64,000 nt of DNA from an uncultured Collinsella sp. (GCA_934630735.1 CAKTWK010000004.1:1-64000), one strand, 5' to 3'; positions 45,718 to 54,085 are shown, counted from the first letter of the stretch. Program-made: numbers and translations. The notes: a model not told the origin generated them from the letters alone.

Positions 45718-46164
45718 ATGCAACGCGTACTGTTTATCTGCTATGGAAATATCTGCCGCTCGACGATGGCTGAGTCGGTGTTTACCGAGCTCGTGCGCCG
45801 CGCCAGGCGCGAGGCGGAGTTTGTCATCGATTCCGCAGCGACCTCAACCGAGGAGATCGGCAACCCGCCGCACCATGGCACGGTCGCCAAGCTGCGCGAA
45901 GTCGGGATTCCCGTCGTCGCACATCGCGCACGTCAGGTGCGTCGCGCGGAGTATGGCGACTGGGATCACATTGTCTATATGGATGCCGAGAACGCCCGCG
46001 GCCTACGTCGCATCTTTGGCGACGACCCCGACGGCAAGATTACGCGCTTGCTCGATTGGACCGAGCGCCCCGGCGACGTAGCCGATCCCTGGTACACCGG
46101 CAATTTCGATGCCACCTACCGCGACGTACTCGACGGCTGCACCGCTATGCTCGAGCAGCTGTAG
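45718..46164 (+). CDS. low-molecular-weight protein-tyrosine phosphatase
   Basis: 148 aa. The catalytic P-loop C-X5-R-S is CYGNICRS (8-15) and the general-acid loop is DPWYTG. Dephosphorylates protein tyrosines, possibly in polysaccharide control or stress; partner unknown. Start ATG 45718 with AAAGG upstream; it follows the RpiR gene by 60 bases and might be co-transcribed, though no functional link is evident. Confidence 0.9.
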   Translation: MQRVLFICYGNICRSTMAESVFTELVRRARREAEFVIDSAATSTEEIGNPPHHGTVAKLREVGIPVVAHRARQVRRAEYGDWDHIVYMDAENARGLRRIFGDDPDGKITRLLDWTERPGDVADPWYTGNFDATYRDVLDGCTAMLEQL

Positions 46165-46212
46165 GTTCGCGGACGCACGAACCTCGCGAGCCGCGTCATC
46201 GGCATACAGGTC

Positions 46213-46276
46213 GAGCGTGGATTTTCTCCCACTTTGAGCGTTCAAGCGCGTTCTAAACGGGAGAAAATCCACGCTC
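46213..46276. repeat. GAGCGTGGATTTTCTCCC palindrome
   Basis: 18+18 perfect inverted repeat around an ACTTTGAG...CTAAAC core of 28 bases. Same family as 47884-47978 on the other side of the ATPase gene. Confidence 0.75.
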
Positions 46277-46293
46277 ATTATCTCGGGATGGCG

Positions 46294-46326
46294 GATGCGA
46301 CAAAGGCACTGCCCCTTTGTCGCATC
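46294..46326. repeat. GATGCGACAAAGG palindrome
   Basis: GATGCGACAAAGG-cactgcc-CCTTTGTCGCATC. A variant of the ATGTGACAAAGGGA family with matched changes in both arms. Confidence 0.7.
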
Positions 46327-46337
46327 GGGGACTGGCC

Positions 46338-47699
46338 CTAGACCGGCTTGACCTCCAGCTTTATCCCCTCGGAACGGGCGTCACCCAAAACATCCGAAAG
46401 GGCCCAAGTCGCATATAGCGGCAGATAGAGAACAGCTCCGCTGCGCTCAACGTTGCCTCTCGAGAAAACAATCCCGAGCTTTACGCCATATTCAGCCGTA
46501 TCAAGCACATGACCGAGCGCAGCGTGCGCGTGGTAATAGGAGCCCGATTTAACCTCGATCGGAACAGCCGTCCCATCCGGTCCGTCGACCACAAAGTCCA
46601 CTTCGCCGCGCTTTTTTGTCTGATAGTAGTAAAGCTGGCGATTTTGGGCAGCCAGCTGCTGGGCCACCACGTTTTCGTAAATGCCGCCCAGATTGGGCTC
46701 CTTGCTATCAAGATACGCCGCTTGGGCGACTCCAACGGGGTAGCGCGCCATCAACATGCCCGTATCCGATTGATATAGCTTGAACTGCGATGGCCGCGCC
46801 GTCTTGAGCAGGGGCGATTTTGGCTCGGTTACGATATCGGCCTTGAGAGCAACGCCGGCATCGACAAGCCAGACAAAATCTCGCTGGTACTTGTCGTAAT
46901 GCGCCTTGGGGTCAATGGAATTGAGCACGAAGCGCTTGTTTTCGCCCTCGAGCATAATAGGAAGCTGATCGTAGATGCTCTGCACCTGAAGGGCTCGCCC
47001 GCTTGCATACTTGGAGATATCCCGCCGGTACTGTTCGTTGAGCTCTGACTGTAGCTGACGAACAGAGGCAAGGTCGCCCCGCGTGTCAAGGAAACGCTGC
47101 ACGACCTCTGGCATTCCGCCGACAACGGTATAGGTCCTGAAGTTTGCCATCATCGCGTCATGAATGTAATCAGGAATGGGCTTCTCGCTGATACACGCAT
47201 CGCGTATCGTTTGGCGAGCTCCCTCGCTCACCCCGATCGCCCAGCAAAACTCCTCAAAATCGAGCGGGAACATCCTAAGCTCGTGAACATATCCCACAGG
47301 ATAGGACCTAACGCCCCTGAACTGGGTCCCGAGCATTGACCCCGAAAACGCCCAGCGGCACCTCCCGTCCTCAACAAGGAACTTTGCCATCGTCATGATG
47401 TCGGGGGCCTCTTGGACCTCATCGATAAACACGAGCGTTTTGCCTGGCGCTATCGGCTTTCCCGAAAGAAGCGTCACCCTGCTGATGAAATCATCGGCAT
47501 CTCGCGCCTCGAGAAGAGCATCTTTTGCTTGGCGATTTTCCGCGAGATTGAGCTCGATATAGGTTGCGTAGTTTGACTTACCGAACTCGCGAATCGAGTA
47601 GCTCTTACCGATTTGGCGAGAACCCGTGACGAACAACGCCTTTCGTTCAATGGATCTCTGCCAACAATCAAGCTCATCAGCGATTTTCCTGCGCAACAT
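46338..47699 (-). CDS. AAA-type ATPase with DUF4143 domain (second copy)
   Basis: A 453-aa protein: Walker A GSRQIGKS (26-33), Walker B LVFIDEVQ, the FSGSMLG sensor-like motif, FPLDFEEF, and the C-terminal KRGEVDFVVDGPDG with IEVKSGSYY, a PD-(D/E)XK-like pattern. Only distantly like the ATPase at 28410. AT-richer than its surroundings. I start at ATG 47699 (GGGAG five bases upstream); an ATG at 47711 is possible. Three 33-bp-spaced repeats lie directly upstream and matched palindromes flank the gene. Role unknown. Confidence 0.85.
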   Translation of the reverse strand: MLRRKIADELDCWQRSIERKALFVTGSRQIGKSYSIREFGKSNYATYIELNLAENRQAKDALLEARDADDFISRVTLLSGKPIAPGKTLVFIDEVQEAPDIMTMAKFLVEDGRCRWAFSGSMLGTQFRGVRSYPVGYVHELRMFPLDFEEFCWAIGVSEGARQTIRDACISEKPIPDYIHDAMMANFRTYTVVGGMPEVVQRFLDTRGDLASVRQLQSELNEQYRRDISKYASGRALQVQSIYDQLPIMLEGENKRFVLNSIDPKAHYDKYQRDFVWLVDAGVALKADIVTEPKSPLLKTARPSQFKLYQSDTGMLMARYPVGVAQAAYLDSKEPNLGGIYENVVAQQLAAQNRQLYYYQTKKRGEVDFVVDGPDGTAVPIEVKSGSYYHAHAALGHVLDTAEYGVKLGIVFSRGNVERSGAVLYLPLYATWALSDVLGDARSEGIKLEVKPV

Positions 47700-47720
47700 A
47701 AGCTCTCCCATCGCCTCGAT

Positions 47721-47806
47721 AAATGAAATGCAGATATTTATATCGACTATTATCGATGAAATGCAGAGATTTTTAGTACCGAAATTAGATGAAATGCAGA
47801 AATTTG
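47721..47806. repeat. three direct repeats at 33-bp spacing upstream of the ATPase
   Basis: ATGAAATGCAGANATTT begins at 47723, 47756 and 47789, exactly 33 bp apart (three helical turns, 11 codons). It looks like an array of binding sites over the promoter. Confidence 0.7.
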
Positions 47807-47883
47807 AGCTTACTCGCGCACAGAACAACGACGCGTGCGCCTAAGCATGGGCATAAGTGAGGTCGGGATTCTCGCATACAAAT

Positions 47884-47978
47884 CGAGCGAGGACTATCTC
47901 CCACTTTGAGTGCGAAATTGCGCCCAAAACGGGAGATAATCCACGCTCGATATTTCGACGGGAGAAAATCCTCGCTCG
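47884..47978. repeat. CTCCC/GGGAG palindrome plus extra half-copy
   Basis: CGAGCG(A)GGA(C)TATCTCCC ... GGGAGATAATCCACGCTCG (17 of 19 paired) at 47884-47949, then a half-element GGGAGAAAATCCTCGCTCG ending at 47978 against the next gene. Confidence 0.7.
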
Positions 47979-47979
47979 G

Positions 47980-48309
47980 TTACTCGTCGACGATCTCGGC
48001 AAGCCAGACGTTCAACGTGTCGACCTCGGGACAGCAGAACTTTGCCGTACCGGGCTCGTTGCCAGGCACGGTTCCGCCGTAGCGCAGGATATCGATATAG
48101 GGAAAGCCCACGTGACATGCCATGGAACACATCTTGCCGCGGTCGCGGTCGAAGTCGAAGACGTCACCCGGCTTGTGCCCGTGATGGCAGCGGCATGTGC
48201 CCAGCTGGTCCACGCAGCTCACGCGGATACGCGGACGCTTGCCACGCGGCGCGCCGAGCGGCCTGTTCTCGCCCGCAGGCTTGACGCCGTCCTCGCCAGC
48301 ATTACTCAT
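47980..48309 (-). CDS. TIGR04076-like small Cys-rich protein
   Basis: A 109-aa protein with metal- or cluster-type cysteine groups: CRCHHGHKPGDVFDF in the middle, then MCSMACH and FCCPE. The pattern fits the TIGR04076 family of anaerobes, whose function is unknown. ATG 48309 overlaps the end of the upstream kinase gene by 8 bases, so translation is coupled. Confidence 0.7.
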   Translation of the reverse strand: MSNAGEDGVKPAGENRPLGAPRGKRPRIRVSCVDQLGTCRCHHGHKPGDVFDFDRDRGKMCSMACHVGFPYIDILRYGGTVPGNEPGTAKFCCPEVDTLNVWLAEIVDE

Positions 48310-49126
48310 GGTCAATCACATCCAGGCAGGCCTCGATGGGAAGGCCAGCCGACTTGTCCTCTTGGTCGGCATTGCGCTCGATAAGCTCAGCCACCACACG
48401 CATGGCATCGGACGTCGCGCGCTGCAGACTCCAGCCTGCCATAACGCGGCCGACGAGCACCGCCGAGAACGTGTCGCCCGTGCCCGGGAAATAGACCGGA
48501 ATCAGGTCAAAGGGAATCGTGAAGTACTCCCCCGCCACATAGTCGTAACCGATAACCGCGTTCGTGCCATTGACCACGGCGCTCGTAATGACCACCGATT
48601 TGGCACCCAGCTCGCGCACGGCGTCCACAAGGGCGCGGGCCTCATCGGGCGTGATCTGCTCTGCAATAGGCGTATCAGTGAGCAGACAGGCCTCGGTGTA
48701 GTTGGGCACCGCGTAGTCTGCGCACTCCAGCAGGTGCCGCATAAGGCCAATCGTGGACTCGGGCACGCCCGCATAGAGCTTGCCGTTGTCGCCCATGATG
48801 GGGTCGACGAACACCTTGGTGCCCTTTTGCGCGCGGCGGTGGCAAAAGTCCGAGATGATGCGCGTCTCTTCCTCGGTCACGATAAAGCCGGTCGAGATGG
48901 CGTCGAACTCAAAGCCGAGCTCTTCCCAGATGGCAAGACTCTGACGCACGTACTCCGTGGTGTCGTGGATGTAGAACTTGGGATAGTTGAGCGTATCGGA
49001 AACGAGCGCCGTCGGCAGGTTATGGATACGGTAGCCCATGTGCGACAGCACCGGCAGCATGGCGGAAAGCGCGACCTTGCCGTAACCGCACATATCGTTG
49101 ATCAGCAGTAGCTGAGTATTCTTCAT
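48302..49126 (-). CDS. pyridoxal/pyridoxamine kinase-like protein
   Basis: A 274-aa ribokinase-fold kinase of the PdxK/PdxY type, phosphorylating B6 vitamers for PLP salvage. INDMCGYGKVAL opens the domain; VDPIMGDNGKLY and the anion-hole/catalytic GTGDTFSA follow. The Asp of GTGDTF is the catalytic base. Likely co-transcribed with the small Cys-rich gene downstream. Confidence 0.87.
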   Translation of the reverse strand: MKNTQLLLINDMCGYGKVALSAMLPVLSHMGYRIHNLPTALVSDTLNYPKFYIHDTTEYVRQSLAIWEELGFEFDAISTGFIVTEEETRIISDFCHRRAQKGTKVFVDPIMGDNGKLYAGVPESTIGLMRHLLECADYAVPNYTEACLLTDTPIAEQITPDEARALVDAVRELGAKSVVITSAVVNGTNAVIGYDYVAGEYFTIPFDLIPVYFPGTGDTFSAVLVGRVMAGWSLQRATSDAMRVVAELIERNADQEDKSAGLPIEACLDVIDHE

Positions 49127-49297
49127 GAGGGCCTCCCTTGTTTCGAGCGCGGCGCGGCAGCGCCACAGTGCGACTAAGTGTAGCGCAGGAGGCGTTGTGG
49201 GCGGAGGCGAGCGGTACGAAGGGCAAATTGTTGCGGAAAGGTTTCGGAAATGGGGGTTGTTTGCTCCGTAGCGGCCTAGTTGATGCTACTCATATGG

Positions 49298-49462
49298 TGC
49301 CATTTCAAAACTATGCCTATTTACTACGTTTAACCGCCCGCCTCCAACCACAACGAATTTCTCTCCAACAAAACCGCAGGTAGATAGCTTGCGTTTTTCA
49401 GAAACAGCTGTTGTGGTCAGCGATGCTGGATTCATCGTAGTAATTAGGCATAGTTTTTGGCA
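49298..49462. ncRNA. structured element, copy B (candidate conserved RNA)
   Basis: An outer stem of 22 bp (AAAACTATGCCTATTTACTACG against its inverse, 21 paired) is closed further by TGCCA/TGGCA. An inner stem ACCACAAC/GTTGTGGT and an apical hairpin CGCA-11-TGCG with loop GGTAGATAGCT follow. Shares TTTACTACGTTTAACCG, CGAATTTC and the apical loop with copy A at 58720-58882, but stems differ in sequence and still pair. Strand of transcription is unknown. The rest of 49127-49297 shows no gene. Confidence 0.55.
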
Positions 49463-49524
49463 AGGCCGCTTCGAAAGGCATCATCGCAGCCCAAAACGAT
49501 ACCTTTTCCTTCGCCCCCAAGGGA

Positions 49525-49591
49525 TCAGATTGCCGCTTAGGAGCGTTTGCAGCGTCGAGCGGTTACGGCGTTTGGTAAAACGCCGTAACTT
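49525..49591 (-). repeat. fragment of the stop-adjacent structured repeat
   Basis: Nearly identical to the first third of the prfA copy (hairpin GTTACGGCGTTT/AAACGCCGTAAC, then CGCTCGACGCTGC and half of the long stem), then it stops. No minus-strand gene ends here, so it is an orphan. Confidence 0.6.
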
Positions 49592-49606
49592 AATAAGTTT
49601 GGTACC

Positions 49607-49635
49607 TTGACATTTTTTTCTTGCACTCCTAAATT
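49607..49635 (+). promoter_or_regulatory. promoter of the marR-ABC operon
   Basis: TTGACA (49607), 17 bases, TAAATT (49630-49635). Confidence 0.65.
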
Positions 49636-49669
49636 AGTTAGGCACAAAACAATTGCACTACCTAACTAA
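49634..49669. promoter_or_regulatory. MarR operator candidate
   Basis: TTAGTTAGG ... CCTAACTAA, perfect 9+9 inverted repeat with an 18-base centre, overlapping the -10 and start point of the marR promoter. Autorepression is inferred. Confidence 0.65.
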
Positions 49670-49685
49670 AGAAAGGAGCGACACC

Positions 49686-50192
49686 ATGTGCGATGACCAC
49701 ATCGGCCTCTGCCCCCACACGCCGGGCGGCGACCCCCATGAACCCGCAGATGCGCCCGCGGCACAGTCCCAATCAGACGCGCTCGCCAAGCACATCCTAA
49801 ACGGGCTGGGCTTCTGCGGCCACTTTCTGCACTTTCACGGCGGCGGCGCCTCGGGAAAGGCCCCCATCGTCTGCTTGCTCGCCAAGCAGCCAAACGGCGA
49901 GATGTCACAGCAGGAACTAGGCCTGCACTTTGATCTTAAGCCCGGTTCGCTTTCCGAAATTCTCTCCAAGATCGAATGCGCCGGCCTTATCGAGCGCAGC
50001 CGCAATCCCAAAGACCGGCGGCAGCTCACCATTCGCCTGACCGAAGCGGGATGGGAAAAGGCCCACGTAGAGCAGGCTGCCCGCATTCGCTTTAGAGAGC
50101 AGGCCTTTAGCGCGCTCACCCACGACGAGCGCGAGGACCTCGCCGAAATGCTCGATAAAATCCGCGTAACCTGGGAGGAACTGGATGATTAA
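49686..50192 (+). CDS. MarR-family transcriptional regulator
   Basis: A 168-aa winged-helix protein: MSQQELGLHFDLKPGSLSEI (recognition helix), then SRNPKDRRQLTIRLTEAG, the MarR wing. A His/Cys-rich stretch near the start (DDHIGLCPHTPGGD, FCGHFLHFHGGG) is unusual and could bind metal. First gene of an operon with two ABC exporter genes; the stop overlaps the next ATG by 8 bases. ATG 49686 follows AAGGAG. Confidence 0.9.
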   Translation: MCDDHIGLCPHTPGGDPHEPADAPAAQSQSDALAKHILNGLGFCGHFLHFHGGGASGKAPIVCLLAKQPNGEMSQQELGLHFDLKPGSLSEILSKIECAGLIERSRNPKDRRQLTIRLTEAGWEKAHVEQAARIRFREQAFSALTHDEREDLAEMLDKIRVTWEELDD

Positions 50193-52008
50193 AACCCTTA
50201 TGGGCAGCATCCGCGATTACATGAAGGTCACGATCGCCACACCGCTGCTGGTGCTTGGCGAGGTAATCTGCCAGATGATGATCCCGTTTATCACCGCCGA
50301 CATGATCGACGCCATCAAGGACGGCACCGCCGTTACCGAGATGCTGCCCACCGCCGGCCTTCTGGTGCTCATCGCGCTGACGTCGCTCGCCTTTGGCGCC
50401 GCCGCGGGCATCACCTGCAGCCATGCGAGCTGCGGCTTCGCCAAGAACCTGCGTCACGACCTGTTCTACAAGATCCAGACGTTCAGCTTTGCCAACATCG
50501 ATGAGTTCTCGAGCTCCTCGCTCGTCACCCGCCTCACCACCGACATCAACAACGTGCAGCAGGCCTTTATGATGATCATCCGTATCGCCGTGCGCGCGCC
50601 GCTGGTATTGATCTTCGCCTTTACCATGGCGTTTATCATGGGCGGCAGCGTTGCCATGGTCTACCTGGTCATCATTCCGCTGCTGGGCTTTGGACTGTTC
50701 TTTATCATCTTTAAGGTGCGCCCCATCTTCTCGCGCGTCTTCCACAAGTACGACGCGCTCAACGAATCCGTTGAGGAAAACGTCACCGGCATGCGCGTGG
50801 TCAAGAGTTACGTGCGCCAGGACTACGAGAAGGAGAAGTTCGCCACCGCCGCGCGCGACGTCCAGATGGACTTCACCCGCGCCGAGAAGCTGCTCGCCTT
50901 CAACAACCCCATGATGAACATCTGCGTCAACGGCGCGTTCGTCGTCATCATCTACCTGGGTTCCAAGCTCATCATCACGAGCCAGGGCACCCTGTTCGAC
51001 GTGGGCCAGCTCTCCTCGACCTTTACCTATGGTTTCCAGATTCTCATGAGCCTGATGCAGCTGTCGATGATCTTTGTCATGGTGACCATGGCCGACGAAT
51101 CGGCACACCGCATTACCGAGGTGCTGGCTGCCGAGCCCACGATCGCCGATCCCGCCGAGCCCGTGCTCGAGGTTGCCGACGGCTCCATCGACTTTGACCA
51201 CGTGAGCTTTAAGTATTCCGAGTACGCGAAGCGCCAGGCGCTCGACGATATCGACCTGCATATTAAGAGCGGCGAGACCATCGGCATTATCGGTGGCACC
51301 GGCTCGGCCAAGTCGACGCTCGTAAACCTGATCGCCCGCCTGTACGATGTCACGGAGGGCACCGTGCGCGTCGGCGGCGTGGACGTGCGCGACTACGACC
51401 TGGACGCGCTGCGCCACCAGGTAGCCATGGTGCTGCAGAAAAACGTGCTGTTTAGCGGCACCATCGCCGAGAACCTGCGCTGGGGCGACCCGAACGCCAC
51501 CGACGAGGAAGTCCGCGAGGCCGCACATCTGGCCTGCGCCGACGAGTTTGTCGACGGCTTCCCCAAGGGCTACGACACCTGGATTGAGCAGGGCGGCTCC
51601 AACGTTTCCGGCGGTCAGAAGCAGCGCCTTTGCATCGCGCGTGCCCTGCTGCGTCGCCCCAAGATCTTGATCCTGGACGACTCCACGAGCGCCGTCGACA
51701 CCAAGACCGACGCCAAGATCCGCGAGGGCCTGGCGAGCTATCTGCCCAACACGACCAAGCTCATCATCGCCCAGCGTATTAGCTCCGTGCAGGATGCTGA
51801 CCGCATCATCGTCATGGAGGGTGGCCGCATCAAGGACATCGGCAACCATGACGAGCTGCTCAAGACGAGCGAGATCTACCGCGAGACCTTTACCTCGCAA
51901 AACAAGATGAGTGCCGAGGGCGAGGAGGCGGCCGAGACCGTCGCAGCCGACACCGAGGCATCCGCACCGCAAGCTCAGACCCAGGAAGGAGGCGAGGCAC
52001 ATGAGTAA
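50185..52008 (+). CDS. heterodimeric ABC exporter, degenerate-site half
   Basis: A 607-aa multidrug-type exporter: six membrane helices (1-310) and an ATPase domain. Walker A is GGTGSAKS (370-377), signature VSGGQ, but Walker B ends in ILILDDST (Asp 499 in place of the catalytic Glu) and the H-loop is AQR (Gln 530 instead of His). These changes mark the non-hydrolysing subunit of heterodimeric exporters such as TM287/288. Partner is the next gene (8-base ATGAGTAA overlap). Ala/Glu-rich tail of ~25 residues. Confidence 0.92.
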   Translation: MIKTLMGSIRDYMKVTIATPLLVLGEVICQMMIPFITADMIDAIKDGTAVTEMLPTAGLLVLIALTSLAFGAAAGITCSHASCGFAKNLRHDLFYKIQTFSFANIDEFSSSSLVTRLTTDINNVQQAFMMIIRIAVRAPLVLIFAFTMAFIMGGSVAMVYLVIIPLLGFGLFFIIFKVRPIFSRVFHKYDALNESVEENVTGMRVVKSYVRQDYEKEKFATAARDVQMDFTRAEKLLAFNNPMMNICVNGAFVVIIYLGSKLIITSQGTLFDVGQLSSTFTYGFQILMSLMQLSMIFVMVTMADESAHRITEVLAAEPTIADPAEPVLEVADGSIDFDHVSFKYSEYAKRQALDDIDLHIKSGETIGIIGGTGSAKSTLVNLIARLYDVTEGTVRVGGVDVRDYDLDALRHQVAMVLQKNVLFSGTIAENLRWGDPNATDEEVREAAHLACADEFVDGFPKGYDTWIEQGGSNVSGGQKQRLCIARALLRRPKILILDDSTSAVDTKTDAKIREGLASYLPNTTKLIIAQRISSVQDADRIIVMEGGRIKDIGNHDELLKTSEIYRETFTSQNKMSAEGEEAAETVAADTEASAPQAQTQEGGEAHE

Positions 52009-53920
52009 GGCAGCTACCGCCGAGCGCGCACGCAACCGCAAGGGTGGCACCATGACGCGCCTCATCAAGATGCTCTTTGGCTTCTACCCGGTGCTTTTGC
52101 CCCTCGTCGTCGCCGGCGTGGTGCTCTGCGCCATCATCAATTCCATCGGCGCGACGTTTCTCCAGAGCGCGCTGCAAGTCATCAGCGAATCATGGCAGTC
52201 GGGCGACTGGACGGCCGCGCAGCCCAAAATTCTGAAGCTTGTGACCACCCTCGGCTGCATCTACGCCGTGGGCGTCGCGTCTTCGCTCTTCTGGAACCGC
52301 GCCATGGCCGTCATCACGCAGGGCTCGCTCGAGAAGCTGCGCGAGAAGATGTTCAACCGCATGCAGGACCTGCCGATTCGCTACTTCGACACGCACCAGC
52401 GCGGCGACATCATGAGCCACTACACCAACGACATCGACACGCTGCGCCAGATGATCAGCCAGTCGCTGCCCAACCTGCTCATGACGATCATCGTCATCGT
52501 CACCGTGTTCTTCATCATGCTGTATTACAGCGTGTGGATGTGCCTGGTCATCATCGCCGGCGTCACCTTTATGGCCTTTATGACCAAGCTGCTCGGCTCC
52601 AACTCCGCGCGCTTCTTTATCGCGCAGCAGACCGAGCTCGGCGTGGTCGAGGGCCATATCGAGGAAGTCATGAACGGCCAGAAGGTCGTCAAGGCGTTCT
52701 GTCACGAGTCCGCCGCCGAGGCCGATTTTGACGAGCGCAACGAGAAGCTCTTCGAGGTCTCGCAGAAGGCCAACATGTACGCCAACATCCTCATGCCGAT
52801 CCTCGGGAACCTGGGCGACCTGCTCTACGTGCTGGTCGCGCTGGCCGGCGGCATCTTCCTGGCGCTGGGCGTGCCCAACCTGAGCCTCTCGGGCATGGCG
52901 CTCTCCATTGCCGTCGTGGTGCCGTTCCTCAACATGACCAAGCAGTTCTGCGGCCAGATCGGCCAAATCTCGATGCAGATCAACGCCGTGGTCATGGGCC
53001 TTGCCGGCACCGAACGTATCTTTGAGCTGCTCGACGAGGAGCCCGAGGCCGACGAGGGCTACGTGACGCTTGTCAACGCGCAGGTGAACCCCGAGACCTG
53101 GGAGCTCGAGGAGGCCAACCACCACACCGGCATGTGGGCGTGGAAGCATCCGCACCGCGCGACCGGCGAGATCGAGTACGTGCCGCTGCGTGGCGACCTG
53201 GTCATGGACAACGTGGACTTTGGCTATACGCCCGACCACGAGGTGCTGCACGGCGTGTCCGTGTACGCCAAGCCGGGTCAGAAGGTCGCGTTTGTCGGCG
53301 CCACCGGTGCCGGTAAGACGACCATCACCAACCTCATCAACCGCTTCTACGACATTGCCGACGGCAAGATCCGCTACGACGGCATCAACGTCAACAAGAT
53401 CCGCAAGGCCGATCTGCGCCGCTCGCTGGGCGTCGTGCTGCAGGACGTGAACCTGTTCACCGGCACCGTGATGGACAACATTCGCTACGGCAACCTGGAT
53501 GCGACCGACGAGGAGTGCATCGCGGCGGCCAAGCTCGCGGGCGCGGACGACTTTATCACCCGCCTGCCCGACGGCTATGACACCATGCTCACCGGCAACG
53601 GCGCCCAGCTGTCGCAGGGCCAGCGCCAGCTGATTTCGATCGCACGCGCCGCCGTCGCCGATCCGCCGGCAATGATTCTGGACGAGGCCACGTCGAGCAT
53701 CGACACCCGCACCGAGGCCATCGTGCAAGCGGGCATGGATAAGCTCATGGAGGGCCGCACGACGTTTGTCATCGCGCACCGCCTGTCCACCGTGCGCAAC
53801 TCCGACGCGATCATCTGTCTGGACCACGGCCGCATCATCGAGCGCGGCAACCACGACGAGCTGATCGCCAAGCGCGGGTATTACTACCAGCTGTACACGG
53901 GTGCATTTGAGCTCGAGTAG
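52001..53920 (+). CDS. heterodimeric ABC exporter, catalytic half
   Basis: 639 aa: six helices, then an ATPase domain with Walker A GATGAGKT, signature LSQGQRQ, Walker B MILDEATSSID with the catalytic Glu and H-loop VIAHRLSTV. A ~55-residue insert (about 345-400, with WELEEANHHTGMWAW) sits between the membrane and ATPase domains. ATG 52001 follows AGGAGG; the earlier in-frame region belongs to the partner gene. Together they likely export a drug, peptide or lipid under MarR control. Confidence 0.93.
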   Translation: MSKAATAERARNRKGGTMTRLIKMLFGFYPVLLPLVVAGVVLCAIINSIGATFLQSALQVISESWQSGDWTAAQPKILKLVTTLGCIYAVGVASSLFWNRAMAVITQGSLEKLREKMFNRMQDLPIRYFDTHQRGDIMSHYTNDIDTLRQMISQSLPNLLMTIIVIVTVFFIMLYYSVWMCLVIIAGVTFMAFMTKLLGSNSARFFIAQQTELGVVEGHIEEVMNGQKVVKAFCHESAAEADFDERNEKLFEVSQKANMYANILMPILGNLGDLLYVLVALAGGIFLALGVPNLSLSGMALSIAVVVPFLNMTKQFCGQIGQISMQINAVVMGLAGTERIFELLDEEPEADEGYVTLVNAQVNPETWELEEANHHTGMWAWKHPHRATGEIEYVPLRGDLVMDNVDFGYTPDHEVLHGVSVYAKPGQKVAFVGATGAGKTTITNLINRFYDIADGKIRYDGINVNKIRKADLRRSLGVVLQDVNLFTGTVMDNIRYGNLDATDEECIAAAKLAGADDFITRLPDGYDTMLTGNGAQLSQGQRQLISIARAAVADPPAMILDEATSSIDTRTEAIVQAGMDKLMEGRTTFVIAHRLSTVRNSDAIICLDHGRIIERGNHDELIAKRGYYYQLYTGAFELE

Positions 53921-53935
53921 ATAGGCTTGTTCCAC

Positions 53936-54041
53936 GGAGGTCTCCCAGGCGGGCCGGGGTGTAACCTCCGTGCTCAAACATTCTCGCTTCGCTGCGAAAC
54001 TGCGCGCGGAAGTTACACCCCGGCCCGCCTGGGAGACCTCC
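53936..54041. repeat. 106-bp palindrome with 30-bp perfect arms
   Basis: GGAGGTCTCCCAGGCGGGCC followed by GGGGTGTAAC (30 bases) is exactly inverted at 54012-54041. Loop of 46 bases has smaller stems. Found right after the exporter operon; a comparable one is at 62236-62329. Confidence 0.8.
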
Positions 54042-54085
54042 TGCGCGCAATCAGCCCGTCGTTTAAAACGGAATAAAAGTTAGTG

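Noticed and set aside
47721..47806. CRISPR-like array
   Set aside because: Only three repeats of ~17 bp with 16-bp gaps and no cas genes; better read as operator repeats.
47699..47828. N-terminal extension of the second ATPase through the 33-bp repeats
   Set aside because: No ribosome site, not homologous, and it would translate the repeat array; the ATG at 47699 has a good site.
50185..52008. ABC gene as a decaying pseudogene because of altered catalytic residues
   Set aside because: The frame is intact and the E-to-D and H-to-Q changes are the normal pattern of the regulatory half of heterodimeric exporters.
50116..53977. Two minus-strand open frames of about 600 codons over the ABC exporter genes
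   Set aside because: Exact antisense shadows of Walker-motif proteins; composition is not protein-like.
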